From NCBI GenBank assembly GCA_963664065.1, contig OY760942.1:124001-188000 (forward strand): DNA of 64,000 nt. Reading direction: 5' to 3'. Below are positions 18,673 through 25,304 of the stretch, in pieces. Origin of the DNA: JABDJL01 sp963664065 (GTDB lineage Bacteria > Pseudomonadota > Gammaproteobacteria > Xanthomonadales > SZUA-36). Each line of letters starts with the position of its first letter. The first letter of the stretch is position 1. A program made the translations under genes and the position numbers. The notes below the pieces were generated by a model. The model saw only the letters and a program-made list of their open reading frames with translations. It had not been told where the DNA came from and did no database searches.

Positions 18673-18701
18673 TTGTTGCGTGATGCGCAACACGCTATAA
18701 T
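18673..18701 (+). promoter_or_regulatory. Promoter and operator of the higBA cassette
   Basis: TTGTTG (18673-18678) and a perfect TATAAT (18696-18701) are separated by 17 bases. Within the spacer lies the inverted repeat TTGCG-TGATG-CGCAA (18676-18690), a likely HigA operator. The predicted transcript starts almost at the GTG start codon of higB, so the leader is very short. Confidence 0.7.
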
Positions 18702-18707
18702 CTGTGT

Positions 18708-18986
18708 GTGATCAAGTCATTTCGACACAAGGGGCTGAAGCGATTCTATGAGACAGGAAAAGCCTCCGGTGTCCAAACGGCACACGCCAACCGCTTGAGA
18801 ATGCAATTGGCCGCACTTGATACCGCCCTGAAAATCGATGATATGGATATCCCAGGCTTCAAGTTGCACCCGCTTAAAGGCAAACTGAAAGGACGATGTG
18901 CGATTTCAATCAGTGGTAATTGGCGAATCACGTTTGAGTTCCGCGAAGGAAACGCGTTTATATTGGATTACGAGGATTATCACTAA
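18708..18986 (+). CDS. higB: Cassette 6: HigB-type toxin (RelE superfamily mRNA interferase)
   Basis: A 92-residue protein from GTG 18708. Family features are the start IKSFRHKGLKRFYETG, the central LHPLKGKLKGRCAISISGNWRI with the conserved W-R-I strand, and the end DYEDYH. HigB cleaves mRNA on the translating ribosome. The gene comes before its antitoxin, the order typical of hig loci, and its TAA overlaps the ATG of higA by one base. Confidence 0.9.
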   Translation: MIKSFRHKGLKRFYETGKASGVQTAHANRLRMQLAALDTALKIDDMDIPGFKLHPLKGKLKGRCAISISGNWRITFEFREGNAFILDYEDYH

Positions 18987-19279
18987 TGGCCATGTACAAC
19001 CCACCGCACCCGGGCGAGTTCATCCGCTCAGTTTATTTGGAGCCTTTCGGCATGAGTGCACGTGCTTTGGCCGAGAGTCTTGCTGTATCACCTTCCACAC
19101 TTAATCGTGTTATTACTGGTAAGAGTGGAGTTAGCCCCGATATGGCGTTGCGTTTGTCCAAAGCACTGGGAAGGACTGCTGAGAGTTGGCTGGCTATGCA
19201 AGACTACTACGACCTCTGGATAGCGAAACAGCATGCCAAGTTGGACCGGGTGCAGCACGTTGAGTTTGCAGCTGCATAA
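18986..19279 (+). CDS. higA: Cassette 6: HigA-type antitoxin (XRE HTH)
   Basis: 97 residues. The HigA head NPPHPGEFIRSVYLEPFGMS is followed by an XRE helix-turn-helix (ARALAESLAVSPSTLNRVIT) and the WLAMQDYYDLW segment. The antitoxin neutralises HigB and represses the operon, probably through the inverted repeat at 18676-18690. Translational coupling with higB is indicated by the one-base overlap. Confidence 0.92.
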   Translation: MAMYNPPHPGEFIRSVYLEPFGMSARALAESLAVSPSTLNRVITGKSGVSPDMALRLSKALGRTAESWLAMQDYYDLWIAKQHAKLDRVQHVEFAAA

Positions 19280-19349
19280 CAAGTCATTCAAGCAAGCAGC
19301 CTGCGGCAGCCGGGACGCCTAAAAGCGCCCCTTAATTCAGACGTTACCT
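19274..19349 (+). repeat. attC site 6
   Basis: Left core GCATAAC (19274-19280), overlapping the higA stop; right core GTTACCT (19343-19349), an unusual variant of GTTAGGY. AAGTCATTCAAG and CTTAATTCAGAC are present. Length 76. Confidence 0.86.
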
Positions 19350-19353
19350 TTAC

Positions 19354-19382
19354 TAGACAAAACGTACGCTTTAACGTACGAT
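19354..19382 (+). promoter_or_regulatory. Promoter and twin operator of the yefM-yoeB cassette
   Basis: AACGTACG occurs twice (19361-19368 and 19373-19380). The palindromic hexamers CGTACG are centred 12 bases apart. E. coli yefM-yoeB has two TGTACA palindromes with the same 12-base spacing, so the layout is conserved although the hexamer differs. TAGACA (19354-19359) with TACGAT (19377-19382) 17 bases on is a fair promoter; transcription would start at or next to the ATG 19389. Confidence 0.6.
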
Positions 19383-19388
19383 ATTTAC

Positions 19389-19631
19389 ATGAGCACTCTA
19401 ACCGCAAGCGAAGCCCGAGCGAAACTGTACCGACTCATTGATGAAGCGGCAGAGTCGCACGTCCCTATTCGAATTACTGGCAAGCGCAACAACGCAGTGC
19501 TGGTTTCAGAAAAAGATTGGGCTTCGGTTCAGGAAACAATGTACCTCCTTTCCATTCCAGGCATGAGGGAGTCCATCCGAGAAGGGATGGATGCCGCTGT
19601 CGAGGAATGTGAAGCGGAGCTTGATTGGTGA
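19389..19631 (+). CDS. yefM: Cassette 7: YefM/Phd-family antitoxin
   Basis: 80 residues with the Phd/YefM DNA-binding head (TLTASEARAKLYRLIDEAAE), the strand PIRITGKRNNAVLVSEKDW and the toxin-binding tail (MYLLSIPGMRESIREGM). The YefM tail pattern LLSxPG is diagnostic. It binds YoeB and represses its own promoter. Its stop codon overlaps the GTG of the toxin gene. Confidence 0.93.
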   Translation: MSTLTASEARAKLYRLIDEAAESHVPIRITGKRNNAVLVSEKDWASVQETMYLLSIPGMRESIREGMDAAVEECEAELDW

Positions 19632-19891
19632 GTTGGAGAATTGTCTATACCAGGCATGCTCAAAAAGACGCGAAGAAAATCGCTCAAAGCAATCTTAAGA
19701 AAAAAACGCTAGAACTCATTCCACTTCTTGAACAAGATCCATTTCAGAATCCGCCGCAATTTGAAAAACTGGTTGGCGATCTGGAAGGTGCCTATTCCAG
19801 AAGAATCAATATTCAACACCGGTTGGTATACCAAGTCCTAACCGAAGAGTGCGTGGTAAAGGTTTTGCGCATGTGGACACATTACGAATGA
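19628..19891 (+). CDS. yoeB: Cassette 7: YoeB-family toxin
   Basis: 87 residues from GTG 19628, overlapping the yefM stop (GTGA). Features are WRIVYTRHAQKDAKKI, the central PPQFEKLVGDLEGAYSRRIN with catalytic-region Glu and Arg residues, HRLVYQV, and the C-terminal RMWTHYE with the catalytic His. YoeB is a ribosome-dependent mRNA interferase acting near start codons. A TTG at 19625 could extend it by one residue. Confidence 0.93.
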   Translation: MSWRIVYTRHAQKDAKKIAQSNLKKKTLELIPLLEQDPFQNPPQFEKLVGDLEGAYSRRINIQHRLVYQVLTEECVVKVLRMWTHYE

Positions 19892-19892
19892 A

Positions 19893-19968
19893 AGATAACA
19901 AAGCATTCAAGAAAGTGCCTTCGGCACCGGACCGCGTTTCACGCGGCCGCTTAATTTAGATGTTAGGT
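19893..19968 (+). repeat. attC site 7
   Basis: Left core AGATAAC (19893-19899), right core GTTAGGT (19962-19968). AAAGCATTCAAG follows the left core; the inner stem includes GTGCCTTCGGCAC. Length 76. Confidence 0.9.
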
Positions 19969-19984
19969 GCTTGAGGAGTATTGA

Positions 19985-20135
19985 GTGAAATATTTGTCCG
20001 TACTTCGGGGAATAAATGTAAGCGGTCAAAAGAAGATAAAAATGGCCGATCTCAAAGCTGTTTATAAGGCCCAAGGATTTGAATGTGTTACTACGTATAT
20101 TCAAAGTGGCAATGTGGTCTTTGAGTCGGGAGATA
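19985..20135 (+). pseudogene. Cassette 8: DUF1697 protein, 3' end removed by IS insertion
   Basis: From GTG 19985 the frame reads KYLSVLRGINVSGQKKIKM and then TTYIQSGNVVFESGD, an unmistakable DUF1697 N-terminus (LRGINVxGxxxIxM, YIQSGNVxF). The family is about 180 residues; only about 50 remain before the IS end at 20136. Function unknown. No attC remains on the far side of the IS pair, so the rest of the gene was lost. Confidence 0.85.
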
Positions 20136-20210
20136 TGTACGTCGTCAGAGCATATGGGACCACTTGAGCCTTTTTCTAAGAGACACTTTTCTGCCCGTAC
20201 TTTCTCCAGT

Positions 20211-21188
20211 CTAGCCTGCTAACCGCAGGTTTTGTATTTTCCTTTGCGTTAACGTTCTGGCTTTGATCATTGACCGTCGGTCCAGGATGTCGTTTCTTCT
20301 TCCGTTATACACATCAGCCGGCGTCACGTTATCCAGTGATTCGTGATGCCGCTCATGGTTGTAATGAGCCACCCACTGAGCAATGGCACTTTCCAGTTCC
20401 CACGGGAAGTAATAATTCTCCAGCTTGACCACGTTTTTCATCGAACGGTGGTAGCGTTCGATCTTGCCCTGGGTCATCGGGTGGTACGGTGCTCCCCGGG
20501 TGTGCTTCATGTCTTGATCCTGCAACCATTCCCTGAGTTCTTTTGAGATATAGCAGGGGCCGTTGTCAGACAGTAACCTGGGCTTGTGATGCACCCTGAC
20601 TTCGGTGAGCCCTGTGGCTTTCAGAGCATCTTCCAGAGTATCGGTGACATCATGCGCCGCCATCGTGGTCGTCAACCGCCAGCTGATGATGTAACGGGAA
20701 TAGTCATCCAGGATCGTCGACAGGAAGTACCAGCCCCAGCCCACCACCCGGAAGTAGGTAAAGTCTGTCTGCCACAGTTCATGTACACGCCGTGTCGGAT
20801 GCTGGAACGCATCGGCTGCGCTCATCACTATGAACTGTGGGCTGGTAACCAGGTCATGGGCCTTGAGGATGCGATAGACACTGGACTCCGAGATAAAGTA
20901 CTCATGGGTATCAGTAAGATGCCAGGCCAGTTCCCGGGGTGTCAGCTCCGGTTGTTCCAGGGCCACATCAACAACCAGTTCCCGTACCGACTCGGGGATC
21001 TTGTTCCAGTGCTGACGTGATGCCCTGCTGTGGTTCTGCAAGCCATCAGGGCCATCGCGTTCATAAGCCTGATACCAACGGTAGAAACTGCTGCGACTGA
21101 CGTTGATCTCGACCAGAGTCCTGCGCACGGATAACTCCGAGTCTTCCACCAGGCGGATAATGGCCAGCTTTTCAGATGCGCTGTACAT
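20211..21188 (-). CDS. IS3-family transposase OrfB (DDE integrase domain)
   Basis: 325 residues. An HTH head (SVRRTLVEINVSRSSFYRWY) is followed by an rve domain with the catalytic triad D (WQTDFTYF), D (LLSDNGPC) and E (GKIERYHRSMK). It is one residue different from the copy at 51715 (HHES here, YHES there). It lies in the -1 phase relative to OrfA, consistent with a frameshifted OrfAB transposase. Confidence 0.93.
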   Translation of the reverse strand: MYSASEKLAIIRLVEDSELSVRRTLVEINVSRSSFYRWYQAYERDGPDGLQNHSRASRQHWNKIPESVRELVVDVALEQPELTPRELAWHLTDTHEYFISESSVYRILKAHDLVTSPQFIVMSAADAFQHPTRRVHELWQTDFTYFRVVGWGWYFLSTILDDYSRYIISWRLTTTMAAHDVTDTLEDALKATGLTEVRVHHKPRLLSDNGPCYISKELREWLQDQDMKHTRGAPYHPMTQGKIERYHRSMKNVVKLENYYFPWELESAIAQWVAHYNHERHHESLDNVTPADVYNGRRNDILDRRSMIKARTLTQRKIQNLRLAG

Positions 21189-21211
21189 CAGTCTTCGTCC
21201 AATGTCACACC

Positions 21212-21550
21212 CTACCCAGTGAGACTTTTTTTAAGCCAGTCATTGCGCAGGTACAGTTCGGCAACCGCTTGCTTGAGGGTGGTATTTTCTTTTCTGAGAC
21301 CAACCACTTCATCGCTGTTGGCTTCTCTGACGGTATCTCCTGACAGGCGCTTTTTACCGGCCTCCAGAAAATCCTTGCTCCAGCGGTAATACAGATTGTT
21401 GTTAATACCTTCCTGGCGACACAGTTCAGCGATCGAGCTTTCACCGCGCAATCCATCCAGTACGATACGGATCTTTTCCTCTGACGAGAACTTGCGACGG
21501 GTATTGCGGCGGATCTCCTTGACCCGTTTGGTGGTGTTTGACATGCTCAT
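21212..21550 (-). CDS. IS3-family transposase OrfA
   Basis: 112 residues with an HTH (RKFSSEEKIRIVLDGLRGES ... YYRWSKDFLEAGK) and a C-terminal leucine-zipper-like segment (LRKENTTLKQAVAELYLRN). It binds the terminal repeats and supplies the N-terminus of the OrfAB fusion. Identical in sequence to the copy at 51353-51691. Confidence 0.92.
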   Translation of the reverse strand: MSMSNTTKRVKEIRRNTRRKFSSEEKIRIVLDGLRGESSIAELCRQEGINNNLYYRWSKDFLEAGKKRLSGDTVREANSDEVVGLRKENTTLKQAVAELYLRNDWLKKSLTG

Positions 21551-21639
21551 ATTGAGACTCCTCTGCTTCAGGTTAAAAATAGCAGAAGTGTCTCTTAGTT
21601 AAAGCAGTTGATTGGCCCCATATGGGCTGACGTCACACA

Positions 21640-22332
21640 CCCATGAGTACTTTATCTCGGAGTCCAGTGTCTATCGCATCCTCAAGGCCCATGACCTGGT
21701 TACCAGCCATCATAGTGATGAGCGCAGCCGATGCGTTCCAGCATCCGACACGGCGTGTACATGAACTGTGGCAGACAGACTTTACCTACTTCCGGGTGGT
21801 GGGCTGGGGCTGGTACTTCCTGTCGACGATCCTGGATGACTATTCCCGTTACATCATCAGCTGGCGGTTGACGACCACGATGGCGGCGCATGATGTCACC
21901 GATACTCTGGAAGATGCTCTGAAAGCCACAGGGCTCACCGAAGTCAGGGTGCATCACAAGCCCAGGTTACTGTCTGACAACGGCCCCTGCTATATCTCAA
22001 AAGAACTCAGGGAATGGTTGCAGGATCAAGACATGAAGCACACCCGGGGAGCACCGTACCACCCGATGACCCAGGGCAAGATCGAACGCTACCACCGTTC
22101 GATGAAAAACGTGGTCAAGCTGGAGAATTATTACTTCCCGTGGGAACTGGAAAGTGCCATTGCTCAGTGGGTGGCTCATTACAACCATGAGCGGTATCAC
22201 GAATCACTGGATAACGTGACGCCGGCTGATGTGTATAACGGAAGAAGAAACGACATCCTGGACCGACGGTCAATGATCAAAGCCAGAACGTTAACGCAAA
22301 GGAAAATACAAAACCTGCGGTTAGCAGGCTAG
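21640..22332 (+). pseudogene. Truncated, frameshifted OrfB remnant
   Basis: The DDE domain from MSAADAFQHPTRRVHELWQ onward is intact, but the N-terminal third is missing. A 5-base deletion (accagcccacagttcatag reduced to accagccatcatag) shifts the frame near 21710. It is not expected to be functional. Confidence 0.9.
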
Positions 22333-22407
22333 ACTGGAGAAAGCATGGGCAGAAAAGTGTCTCTTAGAAAAAGGCTCAAGTGGTCCCATATGCTCTGACG
22401 ACGTACA
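21640..22407 (+). mobile_element. IS3-family element, 5'-truncated second copy, plus strand
   Basis: It matches 51995-52767 of the complete copy, but lacks everything upstream (OrfA and the first third of OrfB) and carries a 5-base deletion around 21710. Its right terminal repeat is intact. Together with the full copy it forms a large inverted repeat (arms about 770 bases, spacer about 740 bases). Confidence 0.92.
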
Positions 22408-22671
22408 GGAGGTAACCAACATTTTTCGAAATATATGAAATGGTTATCTTCATTGGGCGACGCAGCTGTTAGTCCTGCTAATCCGCTTAGGAATACGAGC
22501 ACAGTAAACTCTGATGGTAGTGTTACTACTGAAGGCACAACGGAAATGTCAGGTTTCACTATTATTGAAGCTGATTCCATGGAGGCGGCACTATTGATTG
22601 CAAAGGCTTGCCCATTTCTTGATATTGGCGGTTCACTTGAGGTGTCAGAGTTGATGCAGATGCCTGGCTAA
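22408..22671 (+). pseudogene. Cassette 9: YCII-related (DGPF-type) protein, 5' end removed by IS
   Basis: The frame is open directly from the IS end. It contains KYMKWLSSLGDAAVSP and the YCII-type end GFTIIEADSMEAALLIAKAC plus FLDIGGSLEVSELMQM. In the family these follow an N-terminal MxxYMxLI strand, absent here. About 75 C-terminal residues remain of some 110-120. YCII-related proteins are small alpha-beta barrel dimers, often encoded with ECF sigma factors. The ATG at 22435 would be an internal start. Confidence 0.75.
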
Positions 22672-22676
22672 AACGA

Positions 22677-22770
22677 ACATAACAATTGCTCAAGCACACT
22701 CCGGCCGCAAAAAATGCAGCCTCCGCAGGACAGACCAACCTCGTTGCGCCTCTTAATTTAAACCTTAGGA
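22677..22770 (+). repeat. attC site 8 (degenerate right core)
   Basis: Left core ACATAAC (22677-22683), right core CTTAGGA (22764-22770), where G of GTTAGGA is replaced by C. AATTGCTCAAG and CTTAATTTAAAC are recognisable. Length 94. Because cleavage occurs at the G/TT step, this site may recombine poorly. Confidence 0.75.
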
Positions 22771-22787
22771 TTACAAGAAGGAGCTGA

Positions 22788-23159
22788 ATGGGTTCGCAAA
22801 TCATTACAAAAGAAGAGGCAGAAGTGCTGAAAGCAGCTCTGCTGGAAAAAGGAGAGCTCACGTTTCCTGTCGGCTCACTGACAGCAGGTGCCGTTTGCGA
22901 AACTATTCATCGAGCTCAAAAGCTTAATGGTCAATTCAAGCCAAAATTATCAACACGCATAAACGCATTGTGTAGCGAAAGCTATACGAGCGTTCTGGCT
23001 TTTGCTCTCTGGATTGGCCCGGAAAACATTGATGTGTGGTATGAGAGTTTGGACAGGAATTCGGTAAAAGTGGGCGTACGAATGAAATTGAAACCTGACA
23101 AAGCGTTAAAGTGCGCACTTTCGGGGCCGGACACGGCGTCGCTGCGTCGCATAACTTAA
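22788..23159 (+). CDS. Cassette 10: uncharacterised protein whose C-terminus is read from attC
   Basis: 123 residues from ATG 22788, preceded by AAGGAG. No family recognised. It looks like a soluble alpha-beta protein (EEAEVLKAALLEKGELTF; LAFALWIGPENIDVWYES). From residue about 103 the frame runs into the following attC site, whose left core has TGAC instead of TAAC, so the usual stop inside attC is out of frame. The last 18 residues (CALSGPDTASLRRIT in part) are therefore attC-encoded and the ancestral protein was probably shorter. Confidence 0.6.
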   Translation: MGSQIITKEEAEVLKAALLEKGELTFPVGSLTAGAVCETIHRAQKLNGQFKPKLSTRINALCSESYTSVLAFALWIGPENIDVWYESLDRNSVKVGVRMKLKPDKALKCALSGPDTASLRRIT

Positions 23160-23168
23160 TCGTTATGA
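23093..23168 (+). repeat. attC site 9 (degenerate left core)
   Basis: The left core is ACCTGAC (23093-23099) in place of YAAC; AAAGCGTTAAAG follows. The right side has ATAACTTAATC and core GTTATGA (23162-23168). Length 76. Confidence 0.7.
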
Positions 23169-23187
23169 GCCAACCAAGGAAGAGAGA

Positions 23188-23502
23188 ATGGCGGGAAGTT
23201 ATCCTGACAAAATAAAGGAATTACCTCTCTTCGATGGCCGTTTCGATGCCCACAAGCTAGAAGCTATAGGCAGCGACGCTTTGTTTGCTTCCTACCCAGC
23301 CGGAACCAAAATCCCAACTCATACACACGCTACTGACAATTATGGTGTCATTACTAAAGGAGAGTTAATTCTTACTATGGGTGATAAAGTGGAGAGGGTT
23401 GGCATTGGTCAGTGGTATCACGTGCCGGCCAATATTGAGCATTCAGCGATTTTTGAAGTAGAAACTGATGAAATTGAATTTTGGTTTAAGAAAAACACAT
23501 AA
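23188..23502 (+). CDS. Cassette 11: small single-domain cupin
   Basis: 104 residues preceded by GGAAGAGAG. Cupin motif 1 is PTHTHATDNYGVITKGELIL, with the H-x-H metal ligands and a conserved Gly-Glu; motif 2 is HVPANIEHSAIFEVE. Single cupins bind a metal and serve as isomerases, dioxygenases or sugar-binding sensors; the role is undetermined. The stop codon overlaps the attC left core. Confidence 0.85.
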   Translation: MAGSYPDKIKELPLFDGRFDAHKLEAIGSDALFASYPAGTKIPTHTHATDNYGVITKGELILTMGDKVERVGIGQWYHVPANIEHSAIFEVETDEIEFWFKKNT

Positions 23503-23573
23503 CAAGATCATTAAGCTCGCTTCCTTCGGGCGCCGGACAATGGTACCTCCCGCCGCTTACCGTAGCCTTAGGT
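23497..23573 (+). repeat. attC site 10 (degenerate right core)
   Basis: Left core ACATAAC (23497-23503), right core CTTAGGT (23567-23573). AAGATCATTAAG and CGCTTACCGTAG replace the usual internal words. Length 77. Confidence 0.75.
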
Positions 23574-23580
23574 GAATTGA

Positions 23581-23993
23581 ATGGAAAGCATAGTCCAGGC
23601 ACTTAACTCGGCAGATAATTTGCTTCCAATTTGGAGTGCCGCACTTCTTGGTCTGGTCGCTTCAATTACGCTCTTCGCAAAAACGAGAAAGCTTTCCACG
23701 GTCTTATGTTAGTCGGTTTCACCATGTTTTATGCGGGTCAACTCGGCCACCAATATGCACAATGGGAAACCTATACGCCTGAGACATCCTTAACCTATAC
23801 CGCTAGCGGAGTTACCTTTCAATCTGCCTCCAGGATGACCTCTTTTCCCCGGACAGTTACTTCAATGACCAGCCCTGGGGTGACCATAGCCTTGAGCGGC
23901 CTGTTGATATTTGCTTTCAATCTTAAAAGCGGGAAGAAGAATACAGCTAACAAATCATTCAAGCAGGACGCCAGTGGTTACGATGCCGGTTGA
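23581..23993 (+). pseudogene. Cassette 12: membrane protein with a homopolymer frameshift
   Basis: ATG 23581 opens MESIVQALNSADNLLPIWSA and a hydrophobic helix (ALLGLVASITLFAK), then stops at 23710-23712. An adjacent phase continues as NEKAFHGLMLVGFTMFYAG with further hydrophobic stretches to TGA 23991-23993. Adding one A to the run of five at 23679-23683 would join them into about 138 residues. The end of the frame runs into attC11. No family recognised. The shift may be a true mutation or a homopolymer sequencing error. Confidence 0.6.
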
Positions 23994-24007
23994 TTCAGAC
24001 CTTAGGT
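23945..24007 (+). repeat. attC site 11 (degenerate right core)
   Basis: Left core AGCTAAC (23945-23951), right core CTTAGGT (24001-24007), with AAATCATTCAAG and GTTGATTCAGAC. Length 63. Confidence 0.78.
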
Positions 24008-24035
24008 TCTGGAACTGAGAATCGCTTTATTCAAG

Positions 24036-24803
24036 TTGGAAAAACAAAAAGAAAAAATAGGTTTTACTTTATTAGCTTTATCCGGGCTAATGGTACTGCT
24101 CGTATTATTGAGGCTGGAGCCAATCGCGCAAGAACCTGCCTATCACATTTTCTCGGATACGAAAGAATTCCTGCGTATCCCCAATTTTCTGAATGTTTTA
24201 TCAAACCTGCCTTTTCTTATTGTTGGCCTGATTGGAATTTATAAACTCAATTTTTCAAATGGGCTTAAAATCGTGACTCAAAATAAGCTCGGCTATTTCG
24301 CTTTGTTTTTCGGTGTATCGCTTGTTTCACTTGGGTCGGTCTACTATCACTTATGGCCAAGTAATCAGACCTTGGTTTGGGACCGCCTCCCAATAACCAT
24401 TGTTTCTATGGGCTTGTTTTCAATCGTAATAAGTGAATTTATTTCCGTGAAAACCGGGAAATTGCTCTTGGCGCCACTTATTATTTTAGGCCTTTTTACT
24501 GTTTTCTACTGGCACATAACAGAACTAAGAGGAGAGGGTGATCTTCGCTACTACGCAGTTATCCAGTTTTTCCCAATGTTGGCGATTCCGATAATATTGT
24601 CTGCTTTCAAACCCAGGTACAGCGGGGTAAGTTTCTATTGGTGGTTGTTGTTGGCATATGTTGCAGCAAAGTTCTTCGAGCTCTTTGACCAGGAGATACA
24701 CGCCTTGTTAATTATAATAAGCGGTCACTCTCTCAAGCACATTATCGCAGCAGCGGGTCTTTATATCTTGCTGAAGTCTTATGAAAACAGAGAAATCATT
24801 TAA
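24036..24803 (+). CDS. Cassette 13: ceramidase-like (CREST superfamily) integral membrane protein
   Basis: 255 residues from TTG 24036, with about eight membrane helices. Motifs resemble alkaline ceramidase/phytoceramidase proteins: LSNLPFLIVGLIGIY, SLGSVYYHLWPSNQTLVWDR-LP (S, Y-H, and W-D-R) and a C-terminal H-S-L-K-H segment, residues that in the CREST superfamily bind a catalytic zinc. Such enzymes hydrolyse amide bonds in membrane lipids. Sphingolipids are uncommon in Gammaproteobacteria, so the substrate may be another lipid amide or a host lipid. The family assignment is by motif only. Confidence 0.65.
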   Translation: MEKQKEKIGFTLLALSGLMVLLVLLRLEPIAQEPAYHIFSDTKEFLRIPNFLNVLSNLPFLIVGLIGIYKLNFSNGLKIVTQNKLGYFALFFGVSLVSLGSVYYHLWPSNQTLVWDRLPITIVSMGLFSIVISEFISVKTGKLLLAPLIILGLFTVFYWHITELRGEGDLRYYAVIQFFPMLAIPIILSAFKPRYSGVSFYWWLLLAYVAAKFFELFDQEIHALLIIISGHSLKHIIAAAGLYILLKSYENREII

Positions 24804-24860
24804 CAAGACATTGAAGAGAGACGCCTGTTCTGCAGGCGCCCTGTAATTCATACCCCAGGT
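24798..24860 (+). repeat. attC site 12 (strongly degenerate)
   Basis: The left core ATTTAAC (24798-24804) and AAGACATTGAAG are recognisable, and an inner stem GACGCCTGTTCTGCAGGCGCC is clear. The right core has become CCCAGGT (24854-24860) instead of GTTAGGT. Probably inert; it is the last attC I can see. Confidence 0.6.
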
Positions 24861-24866
24861 GGCGAA

Positions 24867-25292
24867 ATGGATTCGAAAGACCTCTATCTTATCGCGGCGG
24901 ACGCAATCCTTTTTACCCACGTGCTATTTGTCGCGTTCAACATCTTCGGTCTGCTACTGATCTTTGCCGGCAAGCTGTTTGCGTGGCCCTGGGTCCGGAA
25001 TCCGTGGTTTCGTCTAGCGCACCTCATCGGCATCGGGGCTGTTGTGCTCCTGTCATGGCTGGGTGATATCTGTCCGCTTACCACCTGGGAAATGGCGTTC
25101 CGTTCAAAGGCTGGGGACACCGTATATACGGGCTCTTTCATATCTCATTGGCCGGAAACACTCTTGTACTATCAGGCGCCCGCTTGGGTATTTATCGTTG
25201 GTTATTCGGTATTCGGGTTGCTGGTTGCAGTTGCTTGGTTCTGGGTGCGTCCGCTTCCGTTTACTAAACCTAAAACTCATGCTGTTACCTGA
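24867..25292 (+). CDS. DUF2784 membrane protein
   Basis: 141 residues with about four membrane helices. The DUF2784 pattern is clear: DAILFTHVLFVAFNIFGLLL, then LAHLIGIGAVVLLSWLGDIC, then CPLTTWEMAFRSKAG. Function unknown. It starts seven bases after the decayed attC12, so it may be the last remaining cassette; no attC follows it. Confidence 0.85.
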   Translation: MDSKDLYLIAADAILFTHVLFVAFNIFGLLLIFAGKLFAWPWVRNPWFRLAHLIGIGAVVLLSWLGDICPLTTWEMAFRSKAGDTVYTGSFISHWPETLLYYQAPAWVFIVGYSVFGLLVAVAWFWVRPLPFTKPKTHAVT

Positions 25293-25304
25293 CAGGGCGT
25301 CGGA

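Larger units (their letters stand above)
20136..21639 (-). mobile_element. IS3-family element, full copy, minus strand
   Basis: 1504 bases. The imperfect terminal inverted repeats begin TGTACGTCGTCAGAGCATAT on one side and TGTGTGACGTCAGCCCATAT on the other. It is almost identical to the copy at 51264-52767. It encodes OrfA and OrfB in overlapping-phase order. Directly abutting at 21640 is a truncated second copy in opposite orientation. No target-site duplication is apparent. Confidence 0.92.
12296..24860. mobile_element. Chromosomal integron: integrase plus cassette array with about 12 attC sites
   Basis: An IntI-type tyrosine recombinase points away from a series of short plus-strand genes. 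Each gene is followed by a palindromic attC site that begins near YAACAA and usually ends in GTTAGGC or GTTATGC. Many attC sites share ATTCAAG near the left end and CTTAATTTAGAC or CTTAGCTCAAAC just before the right core. This is the standard integron architecture. Two IS3-type copies in opposite orientation (20136-22407) interrupt the array. Beyond 24860 I see no credible attC. Confidence 0.93.
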
